The notes beneath the pieces are model-generated. The model searched no databases and was not told the DNA's origin. It worked only from the letters and a program-made list of their open reading frames with translations. The position numbers and the translations under genes are program-made. A stretch of 64,000 nucleotides of DNA, taken from CAWCDJ01 sp963794265. Lineage in GTDB: Bacteria > Acidobacteriota > Terriglobia > Bryobacterales > Bryobacteraceae. Shown piece after piece: positions 18,712-28,800 of the stretch (positions are counted from its first letter, which is position 1; each line of letters opens with the position of its first letter). The stretch covers positions 1,674,001-1,738,000 of the forward strand of contig CAWCDJ010000004.1 in the NCBI GenBank assembly GCA_963794265.1. The letters run 5' to 3'.

Positions 18712-18734
18712 GGGTGGGTCTCCCAGCCCCACCC
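18712..18734 (+). terminator. Hairpin between RND adaptor and permease
   Basis: GGGTGGG (18712-18718) pairs with CCCACCC (18728-18734) around a 9-base loop, 11 bases after the adaptor stop and 41 before the permease start. No T-run follows. It may tune relative expression or protect the adaptor message rather than terminate. Confidence 0.4.
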
Positions 18735-18775
18735 ATTCGCGGAGGGCGCGGTGCGCTCCCGCCAGGAGACTATTT

Positions 18776-21700
18776 GTGTCCAGATTTGCGATTCGAAACC
18801 CATATTTTATTGTCGTTGCGTGCCTGATTGTGGCGGTGCTGGGTGTGGCCGCCATCGCCCAGATGCCAGTGGACATGTTCCCCGCGATGAATATTCCGGT
18901 GGTGGCGGTGGCGACGTTCTACAACGGAATGCCGCCCGAGCAGATCGAAAACGATATCAGCGGCCGGTTCGAGCGCATGTTCATCATGGGCAGCGGCATC
19001 GAGCACATCGAGTCGCGGTCCCTGCCGGGCGTCAGCATCATCAAGGTTTTCTTTCAGCCGGGAACCAATCCGGATTCGGCGGTCACCACGATTTCGAACC
19101 TGGCGATGGCGCAGTTGCGGCGTCTGCCGCCCGGGACGCTGCCGCCGGTGGTGCTCAAGATGGACGCTTCGAGCCTGCCGGTGTGCCTGCTGACGTTCAA
19201 GGGCGCGGGACTGAACCAGACGCAGTTGCGCGACATCGCCCAGTTCAATGTCCGGAACCAGATCGGCAGCGTGCCGGGATCGAGCAGCCCGCCCCCGTTC
19301 GGCGGGCGGTACCGCCAGATCATGGTCTACACCGATCCGTACAAGCTCGAAGCGCACCAACTCAGCCCCATGGATGTGGTGCGGGCCATCAACAACGCCA
19401 ACCTGATTCTGCCGGCGGGCGATGTTCCGATCGGGTCGCTCGATTACAACATCTATACGAACAGCCAGTTGGACACCGTCACCGAGATCAATGACGTTCC
19501 CATCAAGATGGTGGGGCAGTCGCCGGTGCGGGTCTCCGATATCGGGTACGCCAAGGACGCGCAGCAGATCCAGGTGAACATCGTGCGGGTGGACGGGCAG
19601 CGGTCGGTCTATACCCCGATTTTCAAGCAGGGCGGCGACACCAATACGATCGCGGTGGTGGACGGCATACGGGATGCGGTGAAGCACCTGGTGGACGTTC
19701 CCAAATCGCTGGTCACCAAGGTGGTGTTCGACCAGTCGGTGTTCGTCAAGACGGCCATCGAAACGCTGCTGCACGAAGGCGGCATCGGGCTGCTGCTGAC
19801 GTCGATCATGATTCTGATCTTCCTCGGGAGCATGCGCGCCACGCTGGCGGTGTTCTTCTCCATTCCGCTTTCGGCGCTGGCGGCGTTCCTGGCGCTTTCG
19901 CTGGGGGGCAGTTCGATCAACAGCATGGTGCTGGGCGGCCTGGCGCTGGCGTTCTCGCGGCTGATCGACAACTCCGTGGTGGTGCTGGAGAACATTTACC
20001 GGCACCTGGAAATGGGCGAGCCGCCGGATGAGGCGGCCGAAAAGGGCGGCAAGGAAGTCGCGCTGCCGGTATTGGCGGCCACCCTGACTACCGTAGTGGT
20101 GTTCGTTCCGGTCGTGTTTCTTTACGGCGTAAGCCGGTTTCTGTTTTCCGCGCTGGCGCTGGCGGTGGCGCTTTCGCTGTTCGCTTCGTTCGCGGTGGCG
20201 ATGACGGTGGTGCCGCTGTTCTGCGCGCGCTTCATCAAGGCGTCGGCGCATCACGGCACGCCGGCGGCGGAAGTGGACGTGACGGTGGAACACGCCAAGC
20301 CGCGCCGCACGCTCGGCGAAAAGTACAACGTCTGGTTCAACCACAAGTTCGAATCGTTCCTGAGAGTTTACGACCGGCTGGTCGCGGTGACCCTGCGCCG
20401 CCCGGCGTTTACCCTGGTGGCGTTCGCCGGAGCGTTCGCCGCCACCTTCCTGCTGTTTCCGCAACTGGGGATTTCGTTTTTTCCCCGCACGGACGCGGGC
20501 CAATTCGTCATTAACGTAAAGACGCCGACCGGCACGCGCATCGAGATCACAGAAAACGAAATCGCCAAGGTCGAGAACCTGATTCGGAACACGGTGTCGA
20601 AGGAAGACCTGGGAATGATCGTCTCGAACATCGGGGCGACCCCCGGTTTCTCCTCCATCTACACCACCAATTCCGGCGTATCGACGGCCTTCGTGCAGGT
20701 CAGCCTGAAAGAGGACCACAAGGTCGGCAGCTTCGAATACATGCGGCGGGTGAAGGAGCGGCTGAATGCCGAGATGCCGGAGCTCACCACCTACTTCTCT
20801 TCCGGCGGCCTGGTGGATGCCGTCCTGAACATGGGATTGCCGGCGCCCATCGACGTGCAACTGGCGGGCAACAACCTGACCCGATCGCACGACATGGCGA
20901 TCAAGCTGGCGACGAAGATCCGCGCGATTCCGGGCGTGGCGGACGTCTACATTCCGCAGGACATCGACTATCCGGCGTTCCGGCTCAATATCGACCGCAC
21001 GCGGGCGAGTGAGCTGGGGCTCGACCAGCGGGAAGTCGTCGGAAACCTGATCACCGCGCTGACATCGAACATGATGATCGCCCCGAGCTACTGGATCGAT
21101 CCCAAGACCGGGAACGACTACATGCTGACGGTGCAATATCCCGAGCAACAGGTCAAGAACCTGAACGATCTGCGAGCCATTCCGCTGCGCGGGGCGGGCG
21201 GGACGCTTTCCACGCGGCTCGATACGGTCAGCACCATCAGCCGCATTGAGGCACCCACTGAAGTGGACCACTACCAGCTTCGCCGCACCATGGATATCTA
21301 CGTACGGCCGCTCGGGGAAGACCTGGGGCGCATCGCCACCTCGATCGACCACATCCTGGCAAACAGCCAGTTGCCGGAGGGCATGACGGTGACGCTGCGC
21401 GGCATGGTGCAGGGCATGTTCGAAAGCTTCAAGCGCTTCGGATTCGGGCTTTGCCTGGCAATGGTGCTGCTATACCTGATTCTAGTGGCGCAGTTCCAAT
21501 CGTTCATCGACCCGTTCATCATCCTGTTGGCGGTGCCGCCGGGAATCATCGGCGTGATTCTGATTCTTTACCTGTCGGGGACGACGTTGAACGTGATGTC
21601 GCTGATGGGTGTGGTGATGCTGACGGGTATCGCGGTATCCAACAGCATCCTGATCGTGGAATTTGCGCGGCAGTTGAGAGAGCAAGGGATGGATGTGCGG

Positions 21701-21928
21701 TCGGCGATTGCCACATCCTGCCGGGTGCGGTTGCGCCCGGTACTGATGACCTCGCTCGCCACCATCATCGGGATGTTGCCGATGGCACTGAAGATGGGCG
21801 AAGGCAGTGAGGCATACGCGCCGCTGGCGCGCGCCATTCTGGGCGGGCTGACGATTTCGGTCGCGCTCACGGTGTTCCTGGTGCCGGCAGCCTATGTGCT
21901 GATCTATGGCCGGCAGGAGGCAGCTTAG
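18776..21928 (+). CDS. RND efflux permease (HAE1-like), cassette 1
   Basis: A 1050-residue inner-membrane pump with the usual 12 helices and two large periplasmic loops. GTG 18776 is the start: AGGAG lies 7 bases upstream and MSRFAIRNPYF matches family N-termini. Motifs include FFQPGTNPDSA, LPPGTLPPVV and the C-terminal SLATIIGMLPMALKMGEG. In helix 4 the AcrB Asp pair (D407/D408) reads D398-N399 in RLIDNSVVVLENI. In helix 10 the AcrB lysine K940 position is S955 (GIAVSNSILIVEF). Proton relay therefore differs from AcrB. Most likely an efflux pump for small amphiphiles; substrate unknown. Confidence 0.9.
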   Translation: MSRFAIRNPYFIVVACLIVAVLGVAAIAQMPVDMFPAMNIPVVAVATFYNGMPPEQIENDISGRFERMFIMGSGIEHIESRSLPGVSIIKVFFQPGTNPDSAVTTISNLAMAQLRRLPPGTLPPVVLKMDASSLPVCLLTFKGAGLNQTQLRDIAQFNVRNQIGSVPGSSSPPPFGGRYRQIMVYTDPYKLEAHQLSPMDVVRAINNANLILPAGDVPIGSLDYNIYTNSQLDTVTEINDVPIKMVGQSPVRVSDIGYAKDAQQIQVNIVRVDGQRSVYTPIFKQGGDTNTIAVVDGIRDAVKHLVDVPKSLVTKVVFDQSVFVKTAIETLLHEGGIGLLLTSIMILIFLGSMRATLAVFFSIPLSALAAFLALSLGGSSINSMVLGGLALAFSRLIDNSVVVLENIYRHLEMGEPPDEAAEKGGKEVALPVLAATLTTVVVFVPVVFLYGVSRFLFSALALAVALSLFASFAVAMTVVPLFCARFIKASAHHGTPAAEVDVTVEHAKPRRTLGEKYNVWFNHKFESFLRVYDRLVAVTLRRPAFTLVAFAGAFAATFLLFPQLGISFFPRTDAGQFVINVKTPTGTRIEITENEIAKVENLIRNTVSKEDLGMIVSNIGATPGFSSIYTTNSGVSTAFVQVSLKEDHKVGSFEYMRRVKERLNAEMPELTTYFSSGGLVDAVLNMGLPAPIDVQLAGNNLTRSHDMAIKLATKIRAIPGVADVYIPQDIDYPAFRLNIDRTRASELGLDQREVVGNLITALTSNMMIAPSYWIDPKTGNDYMLTVQYPEQQVKNLNDLRAIPLRGAGGTLSTRLDTVSTISRIEAPTEVDHYQLRRTMDIYVRPLGEDLGRIATSIDHILANSQLPEGMTVTLRGMVQGMFESFKRFGFGLCLAMVLLYLILVAQFQSFIDPFIILLAVPPGIIGVILILYLSGTTLNVMSLMGVVMLTGIAVSNSILIVEFARQLREQGMDVRSAIATSCRVRLRPVLMTSLATIIGMLPMALKMGEGSEAYAPLARAILGGLTISVALTVFLVPAAYVLIYGRQEAA

Positions 21929-21933
21929 ATTTT

Positions 21934-23205
21934 ATGCGTTACATCTTAGTTCTCGTGGCGGGTGCGTTGTGCCTGGAAGCGCAGCCGCCGATGCATCTGA
22001 CATTGGCGGAAGCGCAGCGCCAGGCGATTCAGAACAATCCGCAATTCTCCGCCGCGAAATACACGGCGGCGGCGGCCTACCAGGTTCCGCTCGAATACAG
22101 GTCGGCTTACGAACCCAGCCTGATGGGCAGTTTCACGTCGGTCGGAGCGGATAACGGAAGCCGGCTGGCCGCCGGAGGGCTGAATAACCCGGTGGTCTAC
22201 AACCGGCTCGGATCGGGCCTGACGGTGGACCAGATGATTACGGATTTCGGCCGCACATCCCACCTGGTGGGTTCCGCCAGGCTCCAGGCGCGAGCGCAGG
22301 ACCAGGTCACCGAAACCACCCGGGCGCAGATTCTGCTGAACGTCAGCCGCGCCTATTTCAACGTCCTGCGGAGCAAGGCGGTGCGCCATGTGGCGGCGCA
22401 GACCGTGGCGGCGCGCCAGTTGGTTTACCAGCAGGTGAGCGCGCTGGCGCAGAGCAACCTGAGATCCACGCTGGACGTGAGTTTTGCCAACGTCAACCTT
22501 TCCGACGCGAAACTGCTGCAGGTGCAGGCGGACAACGACTACCGGGCGGCCGAAGCCAACCTGGCCGAGGCGATGGGATTGCCGGGGCAGCCGGGCTTCA
22601 CGCTCGAGGAGGAGCCGTTGCAGGCCGGACCGCCCGACCGCGTGGAAGACCTGCTCCGGCAGGCCATCGACAACCGTCCGGAACTAAAAGAGCTCAGGCT
22701 CCGGCAGACCGCCGACGAGCGGTTCACCCAGGCGGAGCACGCACTCTACTATCCGACCATCGGAGTCCTGGGCACCGCCGGGTTCGCTCCGGCGGGCTAC
22801 GATACGATCTCCAGCCGCTATGGAGCCATCGGGCTCAACGTCAACATCCCGATCTTCAACGGCGGTCTCTTCAAGGCCCGCGAAGCCGCCGCGGAACTGA
22901 AGGCCAAGGCCACCGCCGAAAACCTTAGCGGAACCGAGAACCTGGTGACGCGGGATGTGCGGGTGGCATGGCTGAACAGCACCACCGCCTACGACCGCAT
23001 GGGGCTGACGAAGCAACTTCTCGACCAGGCGCAGCTTGCGCTCGACCTGGCCCAGAGCCGGTACGATTTAGGCCTTGCCAGCATCGTGGAGTTGAGCACG
23101 GCGCAGCTCAACCTGACCTCGGCCCAGATCGCCAATACGAATGCGCGCTACGACTATCAATCGCAGAAGGTCACCCTCGATTACGAGGTGGGGCTGCTCC
23201 GGTAA
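21934..23205 (+). CDS. TolC-like outer-membrane factor, cassette 1
   Basis: A 423-residue outer-membrane efflux protein with signal peptide MRYILVLVAGALCLEA. Two OEP repeats are visible: an N-terminal half opening LTLAEAQRQAIQNNPQ and a second half with RQAIDNRPELKELRLRQ. The C-terminal helix carries LAQSRYDLGLASIVELSTAQ and LNLTSAQI. These build the trimeric channel and periplasmic tunnel. It starts 6 bases after the permease and ends the first cassette. The paralog in cassette 2 starts at 28962. Confidence 0.9.
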   Translation: MRYILVLVAGALCLEAQPPMHLTLAEAQRQAIQNNPQFSAAKYTAAAAYQVPLEYRSAYEPSLMGSFTSVGADNGSRLAAGGLNNPVVYNRLGSGLTVDQMITDFGRTSHLVGSARLQARAQDQVTETTRAQILLNVSRAYFNVLRSKAVRHVAAQTVAARQLVYQQVSALAQSNLRSTLDVSFANVNLSDAKLLQVQADNDYRAAEANLAEAMGLPGQPGFTLEEEPLQAGPPDRVEDLLRQAIDNRPELKELRLRQTADERFTQAEHALYYPTIGVLGTAGFAPAGYDTISSRYGAIGLNVNIPIFNGGLFKAREAAAELKAKATAENLSGTENLVTRDVRVAWLNSTTAYDRMGLTKQLLDQAQLALDLAQSRYDLGLASIVELSTAQLNLTSAQIANTNARYDYQSQKVTLDYEVGLLR

Positions 23206-23267
23206 AAGGTCTCCGCACATACTTCGATTCACTGGTTCTGGAACCTGGTTTGCGGCAGATTGAAGCT

Positions 23268-23399
23268 GTGCGGAGATTTATAGACTTTTCCAAGGCGCGA
23301 ACGCTGTGGGTCTCGCTGGCGGTAATTCTGTGCGGTATCGCGCTGTTCGTCTTCATGTATTACGCGTGGTCCGAACACTCGTTTCTGGCCACGCACTAA
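23268..23399 (+). CDS. Possible small single-span membrane protein
   Basis: A 43-residue frame from GTG 23268: MRRFIDFSKARTLWVSL, then a hydrophobic helix (AVILCGIALFVFMYYAW) and a short polar tail ending FLATH. A TTG at 23250 would add six residues. No convincing ribosome binding site is present. It follows the cassette 1 outer-membrane gene by 62 bases and precedes decayed fragments. The strong membrane segment favours a real gene, but it could also be chance or part of the debris. Confidence 0.3.
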   Translation: MRRFIDFSKARTLWVSLAVILCGIALFVFMYYAWSEHSFLATH

Positions 23400-23404
23400 G
23401 TCTT

Positions 23405-23572
23405 CAACCGACTTACTTCCTTGCCGTAGGCTGGCCGCCGTACGAATTCGCGCTCGCACGCCGCCCCCAGGCCGCAGCTTTCCTCCACTTTATTTTCTGA
23501 CGCACGCCACCACCGGTGAACATCTGAAGGATGGCGGGGTTGAAGAACGCCTTGCCCTCGCCGGCCGTTGCA
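23405..23572 (-). pseudogene. Decayed fragment of a NarL-type response regulator
   Basis: On the minus strand this stretch matches the intact regulator at 30315-30962. An ungapped match of about 70 bases has a core GATGGCGGGG(T/C)TGAAGAACG identical but for one base, and encodes EGKAFFNPAI versus EGKAFFSPAI. The similarity continues weakly with frameshifts into the HTH region (LRQGSKSVEDL versus LAEGKGNKEVANVL). The receiver domain is absent. Its place, convergent with the cassette 1 outer-membrane gene, is the same as that of the intact regulator after cassette 2, which points to an old tandem duplication. Confidence 0.65.
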
Positions 23573-23602
23573 GAACCATCCCCAGCTTAACCAGGGGCAG
23601 CA

Positions 23603-23846
23603 ATGTTAACGAATTGGCGCCGTTTCCCGAACGATACCCGGCGACACTTGTCCTCCGGGACATCGGACTGGCGTTGCCCAGCGGATGCTCCGCAGCGCGA
23701 ATGTGCATTCCTGCGACCACCAGGACAGCATAACCACCATCAGAGTGGTTTTGGCCTCATGCAAACCGATGGAGCAGAAGCTCACGATTGCCTCCGGACT
23801 CTGATTCTTCCGGGAGATCGGCCGCAGATGCCGATTGAGCAGGACT
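23603..23846 (+). pseudogene. Decayed 5' fragment of an RND adaptor gene
   Basis: The fragment begins GGCAGCAATGTTAACGAATT and aligns with the start of the intact adaptor at 24551 (same bases with two changes). The match runs about 240 bases and includes the lipobox region GCGGATGCTCC and GCAAACCGATGGAGCAGAAG. After eight codons the reading frame is shifted, so no adaptor is made. The match ends where the RraA-like gene begins. The rest of the 641-base interval 23206-23846 holds only the possible small protein and the regulator fragment. Confidence 0.75.
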
Positions 23847-24557
23847 ATGCCTGACGACACGGTTGCACGTGAAGAGCTGGAAAGATTGAGGCGATTCGAT
23901 ACCTGCACTCTGGCGAACGCGATTGAGAAGTTGAACGTTCGTCCGCGAAACGAGGGATTCGTCCAGGGAACGGCAAATTGCCGGTTTCCAAAGCTTCCTC
24001 CGATAGCCGGATACGCCGTCACCGGGACGATGCGGTCGGCGATGCCGCCGATCAGAGGACGCTGCTACTACGACAAGATCGAGTGGTGGCGGTATCTGGT
24101 GAGCGTTCCGGCTCCGCGGATCGTGGTGATGCAGGACGAGGACGATCCTCCCGGCGCCGGAGCGCTGTTTGGCGAGGTTCACGCCAGGATCTGCCAGGCA
24201 CTTGATTGTGTCGCCTACGTTACGAACGGATCGGTGCGCGACCTGCCGGCAATTGAGCGTCTGGGGTTTCAATTGTTCGCCGGCAGCCTCTCCGTCTCCC
24301 ATGCATACGCGCACGTCGTCAGGTTCGGACAGCCAGTCGAAATCGGCGGACTTCGGATTGCATCGGGAGACCTGCTGCATGGAGACCTGCACGGGCTTCA
24401 GTCGATCCCGGCGGATATAGCCGGCCAATTGTCAGAGGTGGCACAAGAGGTGATGAGCAGCGAGCACGAGTTCTTCCGTATGTGTTTAAGCAAGGGATTT
24501 TCCGTGGACGACCTGGCAGCCAAGCTGCAGGATCACTCCGAAGGGCAGCAATGTTGA
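23847..24557 (+). CDS. RraA family protein (aldolase-like)
   Basis: A 236-residue protein of the RraA/HMG aldolase family. It opens REELERLRRFDTCTLANAIE, as family members do, and has the central GSVRDLPAIERLGFQLFA, which carries the Arg-Asp pair used in metal and substrate binding. The stretch RIASGDLLHGDLHGLQSIP corresponds to the family's PGD..AD.DGV segment with changed residues. Likely activities are 4-hydroxy-4-methyl-2-oxoglutarate or oxaloacetate-type decarboxylation/aldol cleavage; RNase E inhibition is specific to a subset. ATG 23847 is preferred over TTG 23835. The stop overlaps the adaptor start by 7 bases, so it may be translated together with cassette 2. It sits between a decayed and an intact copy of the same adaptor start. 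Confidence 0.8.
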   Translation: MPDDTVAREELERLRRFDTCTLANAIEKLNVRPRNEGFVQGTANCRFPKLPPIAGYAVTGTMRSAMPPIRGRCYYDKIEWWRYLVSVPAPRIVVMQDEDDPPGAGALFGEVHARICQALDCVAYVTNGSVRDLPAIERLGFQLFAGSLSVSHAYAHVVRFGQPVEIGGLRIASGDLLHGDLHGLQSIPADIAGQLSEVAQEVMSSEHEFFRMCLSKGFSVDDLAAKLQDHSEGQQC

Positions 24558-25807
24558 CGAATCGGCGCCGTTTTTCCCGCATATACTGCGGCTGCATTGT
24601 CCTCCCGGGCATCGGACTGGCGTTCCTCAGCGGATGCTCCGGAACGCAGCGTGCGCATGCCATCGATCCGCGGGACACAACCGCCACCGTGGGAGTGGCT
24701 TTGGTCTCACGCAAACCGATGGAGCGGAAGCTTACGATTTCCTCCGAACTCGTACCGTTCCAGGAAATCGATGTGTATGCGAAAGAATCGGGTTTCGTTC
24801 GGGAGCTGAACGTGGACTACGGAAGCCGCGTACGAGAAGGCCAGTTATTAGCGGTCCTCGAAATTCCCGAATTGCAGATGCAGCTTCAGCAGGACGCGGC
24901 GGCGGTCCAGGTAGCCGGCGACCAGGTGCTGCATGCGGAGAAAGAACTCGACCGGGTGGAGGCGCAGCATACCGTTTTGCATCTTCAGTACAACCGATTG
25001 AAGGACGTTTCGGATTCGCGCCCCGGACTGATCGCCGAGCAGGAAGTGGACGATGCCCAAGGCAAGGACCTTGCGGCGGAAGCCCAGATCGAAGCCACCA
25101 AATCCGCCGAAGCGACGGCCAAGAGCCAGTTGGACGCGGCCAGAGCCAAGGAAAACCGCGATCGCGTTCTGTACGATTACGCAAACATCCGGGCGCCATT
25201 TGCGGGTGTCGTAACCCAACGGTATGCCAACTACGGAACCCTGCTGCAGGCGGGCACGAACTCGAGCACACAGGCGATGCCGCTGGTGCGACTTTCGGAG
25301 GACGATAAGTTTCGCCTGGTGATTCCGGTGCCGGAAGAGTATGTGAAGTACATCAAGATCGGAGACCCGGTGCAGGTGAGCGTGCCATCGCTCAATAAGG
25401 TCGTTCCCGGCAAGGTCGTACGTTTCTCGGTCGACGTGACGGAAGACACGCGCACGATGCATACCGAGGTGGACGTGCTCAACCCGTCGCGTGAGCTGAT
25501 GCCGGGGCTCTACGCAGATGCCACCCTGATGCTCGAACGGAAGAAGGACGCGTTAACGGTGCCGCTCCAGGCCGTAGACCGGGACGGTGAAACCACGACG
25601 ATTCTGGTTGTGGACCCGAGCGACCGCGTGCATGAGCGAACCATCCAGCTTGGCCTGCAAAGCTCAACGGACGCCGAGGTACTTGGCGGACTCAACGAAG
25701 GCGATCGCGTAGTCGTGAGCGACCGCAGCGGCCTGAAGCAAGGCGACCTCGTGCATCCGGAAGTCATGCGGGTGCTCGCATATCAGGGTGCGGTGAACAC
25801 ACAATAG
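24551..25807 (+). CDS. RND efflux periplasmic adaptor lipoprotein, cassette 2
   Basis: A 418-residue paralog of the adaptor at 17444. ATG 24551 is chosen because it yields a lipoprotein signal (MLTNRRRFSRIYCGCIVLPG with lipobox FLSGC). Barrel-sandwich halves include EIDVYAKESGFVRELNVDYG and FAGVVTQRYANYGTLLQ; the hairpin spans about 100-195. The C-terminal part (LGGLNEGDRVVVSDRSGLKQ) is typical. The start lies inside the end of the RraA-like gene. The permease begins 22 bases after its stop. Substrate unknown. Confidence 0.9.
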   Translation: MLTNRRRFSRIYCGCIVLPGIGLAFLSGCSGTQRAHAIDPRDTTATVGVALVSRKPMERKLTISSELVPFQEIDVYAKESGFVRELNVDYGSRVREGQLLAVLEIPELQMQLQQDAAAVQVAGDQVLHAEKELDRVEAQHTVLHLQYNRLKDVSDSRPGLIAEQEVDDAQGKDLAAEAQIEATKSAEATAKSQLDAARAKENRDRVLYDYANIRAPFAGVVTQRYANYGTLLQAGTNSSTQAMPLVRLSEDDKFRLVIPVPEEYVKYIKIGDPVQVSVPSLNKVVPGKVVRFSVDVTEDTRTMHTEVDVLNPSRELMPGLYADATLMLERKKDALTVPLQAVDRDGETTTILVVDPSDRVHERTIQLGLQSSTDAEVLGGLNEGDRVVVSDRSGLKQGDLVHPEVMRVLAYQGAVNTQ

Positions 25808-25829
25808 AGCCGCTTCGGTCAAAAGAATC

Positions 25830-28800
25830 ATGTCCGGATTCTCAATTCGAAACCCATACTTCGTTGTCGTCATCTGCCTGGCTCTCGGGCTCATCGGCGC
25901 CACGAGCCTCGCACGCATGCCGGTTGGCCTCTTTCCGGAGATCAACATGCCGGAAGTCGTGGTGGCGACGTTCTATTCGGGCATGCCGCCCGGTGATATC
26001 GAAACCGACATCACCAACCCGCTGGAGCGATTCTTCACCCTGGCGAGCGGTATCGACCACATGGAATCGCAGTCGCTGCTCGGGGTGAGCATCATCAAGA
26101 TCTACTTCCAGCCGGGTACCAGTGCCGATGCCGACGTCACGGAGCTCTCCAACCTGGCCCTGGCCGACCTGAAGCGCCTGCCCCCCGGGACGCTGCCGCC
26201 GGTGGTTCTGAAGTTCGACGCTTCGAGCCTTCCCGTGTGCCTGGTTACCTTGAAAGGACGCGGACTTACAGAGACTCAGATCCACGATATCGGCCAATTC
26301 GCGATCCGCAACCAGATCGCGGTAGTTCGGGGCGCGGAGATTCCTCCTCCCTTCGGCGGCAAGTACCGACAGGTGATGGTCTATGTAGATCCCTATAAAC
26401 TGCAGAGCCGGCAAATGAGCGTCATGGACGTGGTAAATGCGGTGAATGCGAATAACCTCATTCTTCCGGCCGGCGACGTGAAGATGGGTCCGTTCGACTA
26501 TTACGTCTACTCGAACAGCCTGGTGAACCACATCAGCGACCTGAACAGCGTGCCGATCAAGACCGACGGCACGCGCTGGGTTTCGGTGGGCGACGTGGGA
26601 AAAGCGGAGGATTCCAGCCAGATTCAGTACAACGTGGTCCGTGTGGATGGCCAGAGATCGGTTTATCTGCCGATCATGAAACAGGGCGGCGACACCAACG
26701 CCATCGACGTGGTCAACGGAATCCGGGCGATGCTGCCCAGGCTGTTCGACATTCCCAGCCAGTTAAAGACCCAAGTGGTGTTCGATCAGTCTGCGTTCGT
26801 CAAGCAGGCGATCGAGACGCTGGTGCACGAAGGGTTGATCGGACTGCTGCTGACCAGCCTCATGATCCTCATCTTCCTGGGGAGCTTGCGGGCAACGTTG
26901 GCGGTGTTTCTTTCAATTCCACTCTCGGCCCTGGCGACGGGTGTGGCGCTGAACATGATGGGGAGCACGGTGAACACGATGATCCTGGGCGGCCTGGCGC
27001 TGGCTTTGTCGCGCATCATCGACAACTCGGTGATCTCGCTCGAGAACATCTACCGCCACCTGGAACTGGGCGCCTCTCCGCGGGTAGCGGCGGAGCAGGG
27101 CGCAAGCGAAGTCAGCCTGGCGGTACTGGCGGCGACGCTTACCACCGTGGTCGTCTTCTTCCCGGTTACGATGCTCTACGGCGTGAGTAAGTTCCTGTTC
27201 TCGGCACTGGCGCTCTCTGTGGGGATCTCGCTGTTTGCCTCGTACTTCGTCGCCATGACGGTGATCCCATTATTCTGCTCCCGGTATTTGAAGGCGGGGC
27301 AACGTGCGGAAGGGCACGATGCGGCGGGCTTCAACGGCTGGTTCAACCGGAATTTCAACCGCGCGCTGGGGGCTTATGAAAGTACCGTAAGGCGCGCAGT
27401 CCGGTTTCCGATTCCGACGGTGGGAGCGCTGAGCCTTGTGTTCGTCGCCTCCCTGGGAATCTATCCGCATCTCGGCGTGGCCTTCTTTCCGCGGACCGAT
27501 GCCGGACAATTCACTATCAACATGAAGGTGCCCACCGGCATGCGGATCGAGGTAACCGAACAGTATGTCGCCCAGGTGGAAAACCTGATCAGGAAAGTCG
27601 TAGCACCGGGGGATTTCCGAATCATCGTCTCGAATATCGGAATTGTGCCGGATTTTTCGGCGCTCTATACCAATAACACGGGGTCTTACACGGCTACCGT
27701 TCAGGTGCAGTTGACCGAAGGCCACAAGACCAGCAGCTTCGAATACATGCGCCGCGTGAGCCAGGAGATCGCCGCGCGGTATCCGGAGATCCGAACCTTC
27801 TTCACGAGCGGTTCGATGGTGGATGCCGTATTGAACATGGGGCGCCTGGCTCCCATCGACTTACAAGTCTCCGGGCTCCATCTGTCCCGAAACTTCAGTG
27901 TGGCGCAGGACCTGGCGGCGCGCATCCGCACGCTGCCCGGAGTAAGCGAGGTTTATATCCCGCAGGACATGAACTATCCGGCGGTGCGGGTGGACGTGAA
28001 CCGGGTGCATGCGGCGGAACTGGGGCTAAACCAGAAGGATATCGTCGATAATATTATTACTGCGTTGAACTCGAACACGATGATCGCTCCCAATTACTGG
28101 GTAGATCACCTGACGGGCAACGACTACTTCCTGACAGTTCAGTATTACGAGCACGGGCAGCCGTCGATCCATGACCTGCTGGACCTGAAGAATATTCCGA
28201 TTCGCGCTCCCGGCTTGAAACAGCCGACGACGCTCGGTAGCGTGGTCAAACTCGAGAACACTCTTACGGCCACGCAGATTTCGCACTACCAGATCCAGCG
28301 GGTAACGGATGTTTACGTCACGCCGCGGGGCGAGGATCTGGGAAAAGTCTCGAACGAAATCAACCACATGCTGGCCGGAATCGAGACGCCCAAGGGCGTC
28401 CGGATCGACCTCCGGGGCATGGTGGAAGCGATGAACGAATCGTTTCATAAGTTCGCCGTGGGGCTGTGGCTCGCCCTGGCGCTGCTTTACCTGATTCTGG
28501 TGGCGCAGTTCCGTTCGTTCAAGGACCCGATCCTGATCATGCTGGCCATTCCCATGAGCTTCATCGGGGTGCTTTTGATTCTGCCGCTCACGCATACCAC
28601 GCTCAACGTGATGTCGCTGATGGGGGTGCTGATGCTGGTCGGTATCGCCGCCTCGAACAGCATTCTGATCGTCGAGTTCGCCCACCGGCTCGAGGAGCAG
28701 CAGATGTCCGCCGAGGACGCCGTGATCACCTCATGCCGGGTGCGCCTGCGTCCGATCCTGATGACCTCACTGGCCACCATCATCGGGATGCTCCCGATGG

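Noticed and set aside
18770..21352. 860-residue minus-strand frame opposite the RND permease
   Set aside because: The permease on the plus strand has full-length homology; the antisense product is Arg/His/Asp-rich and has no domain.
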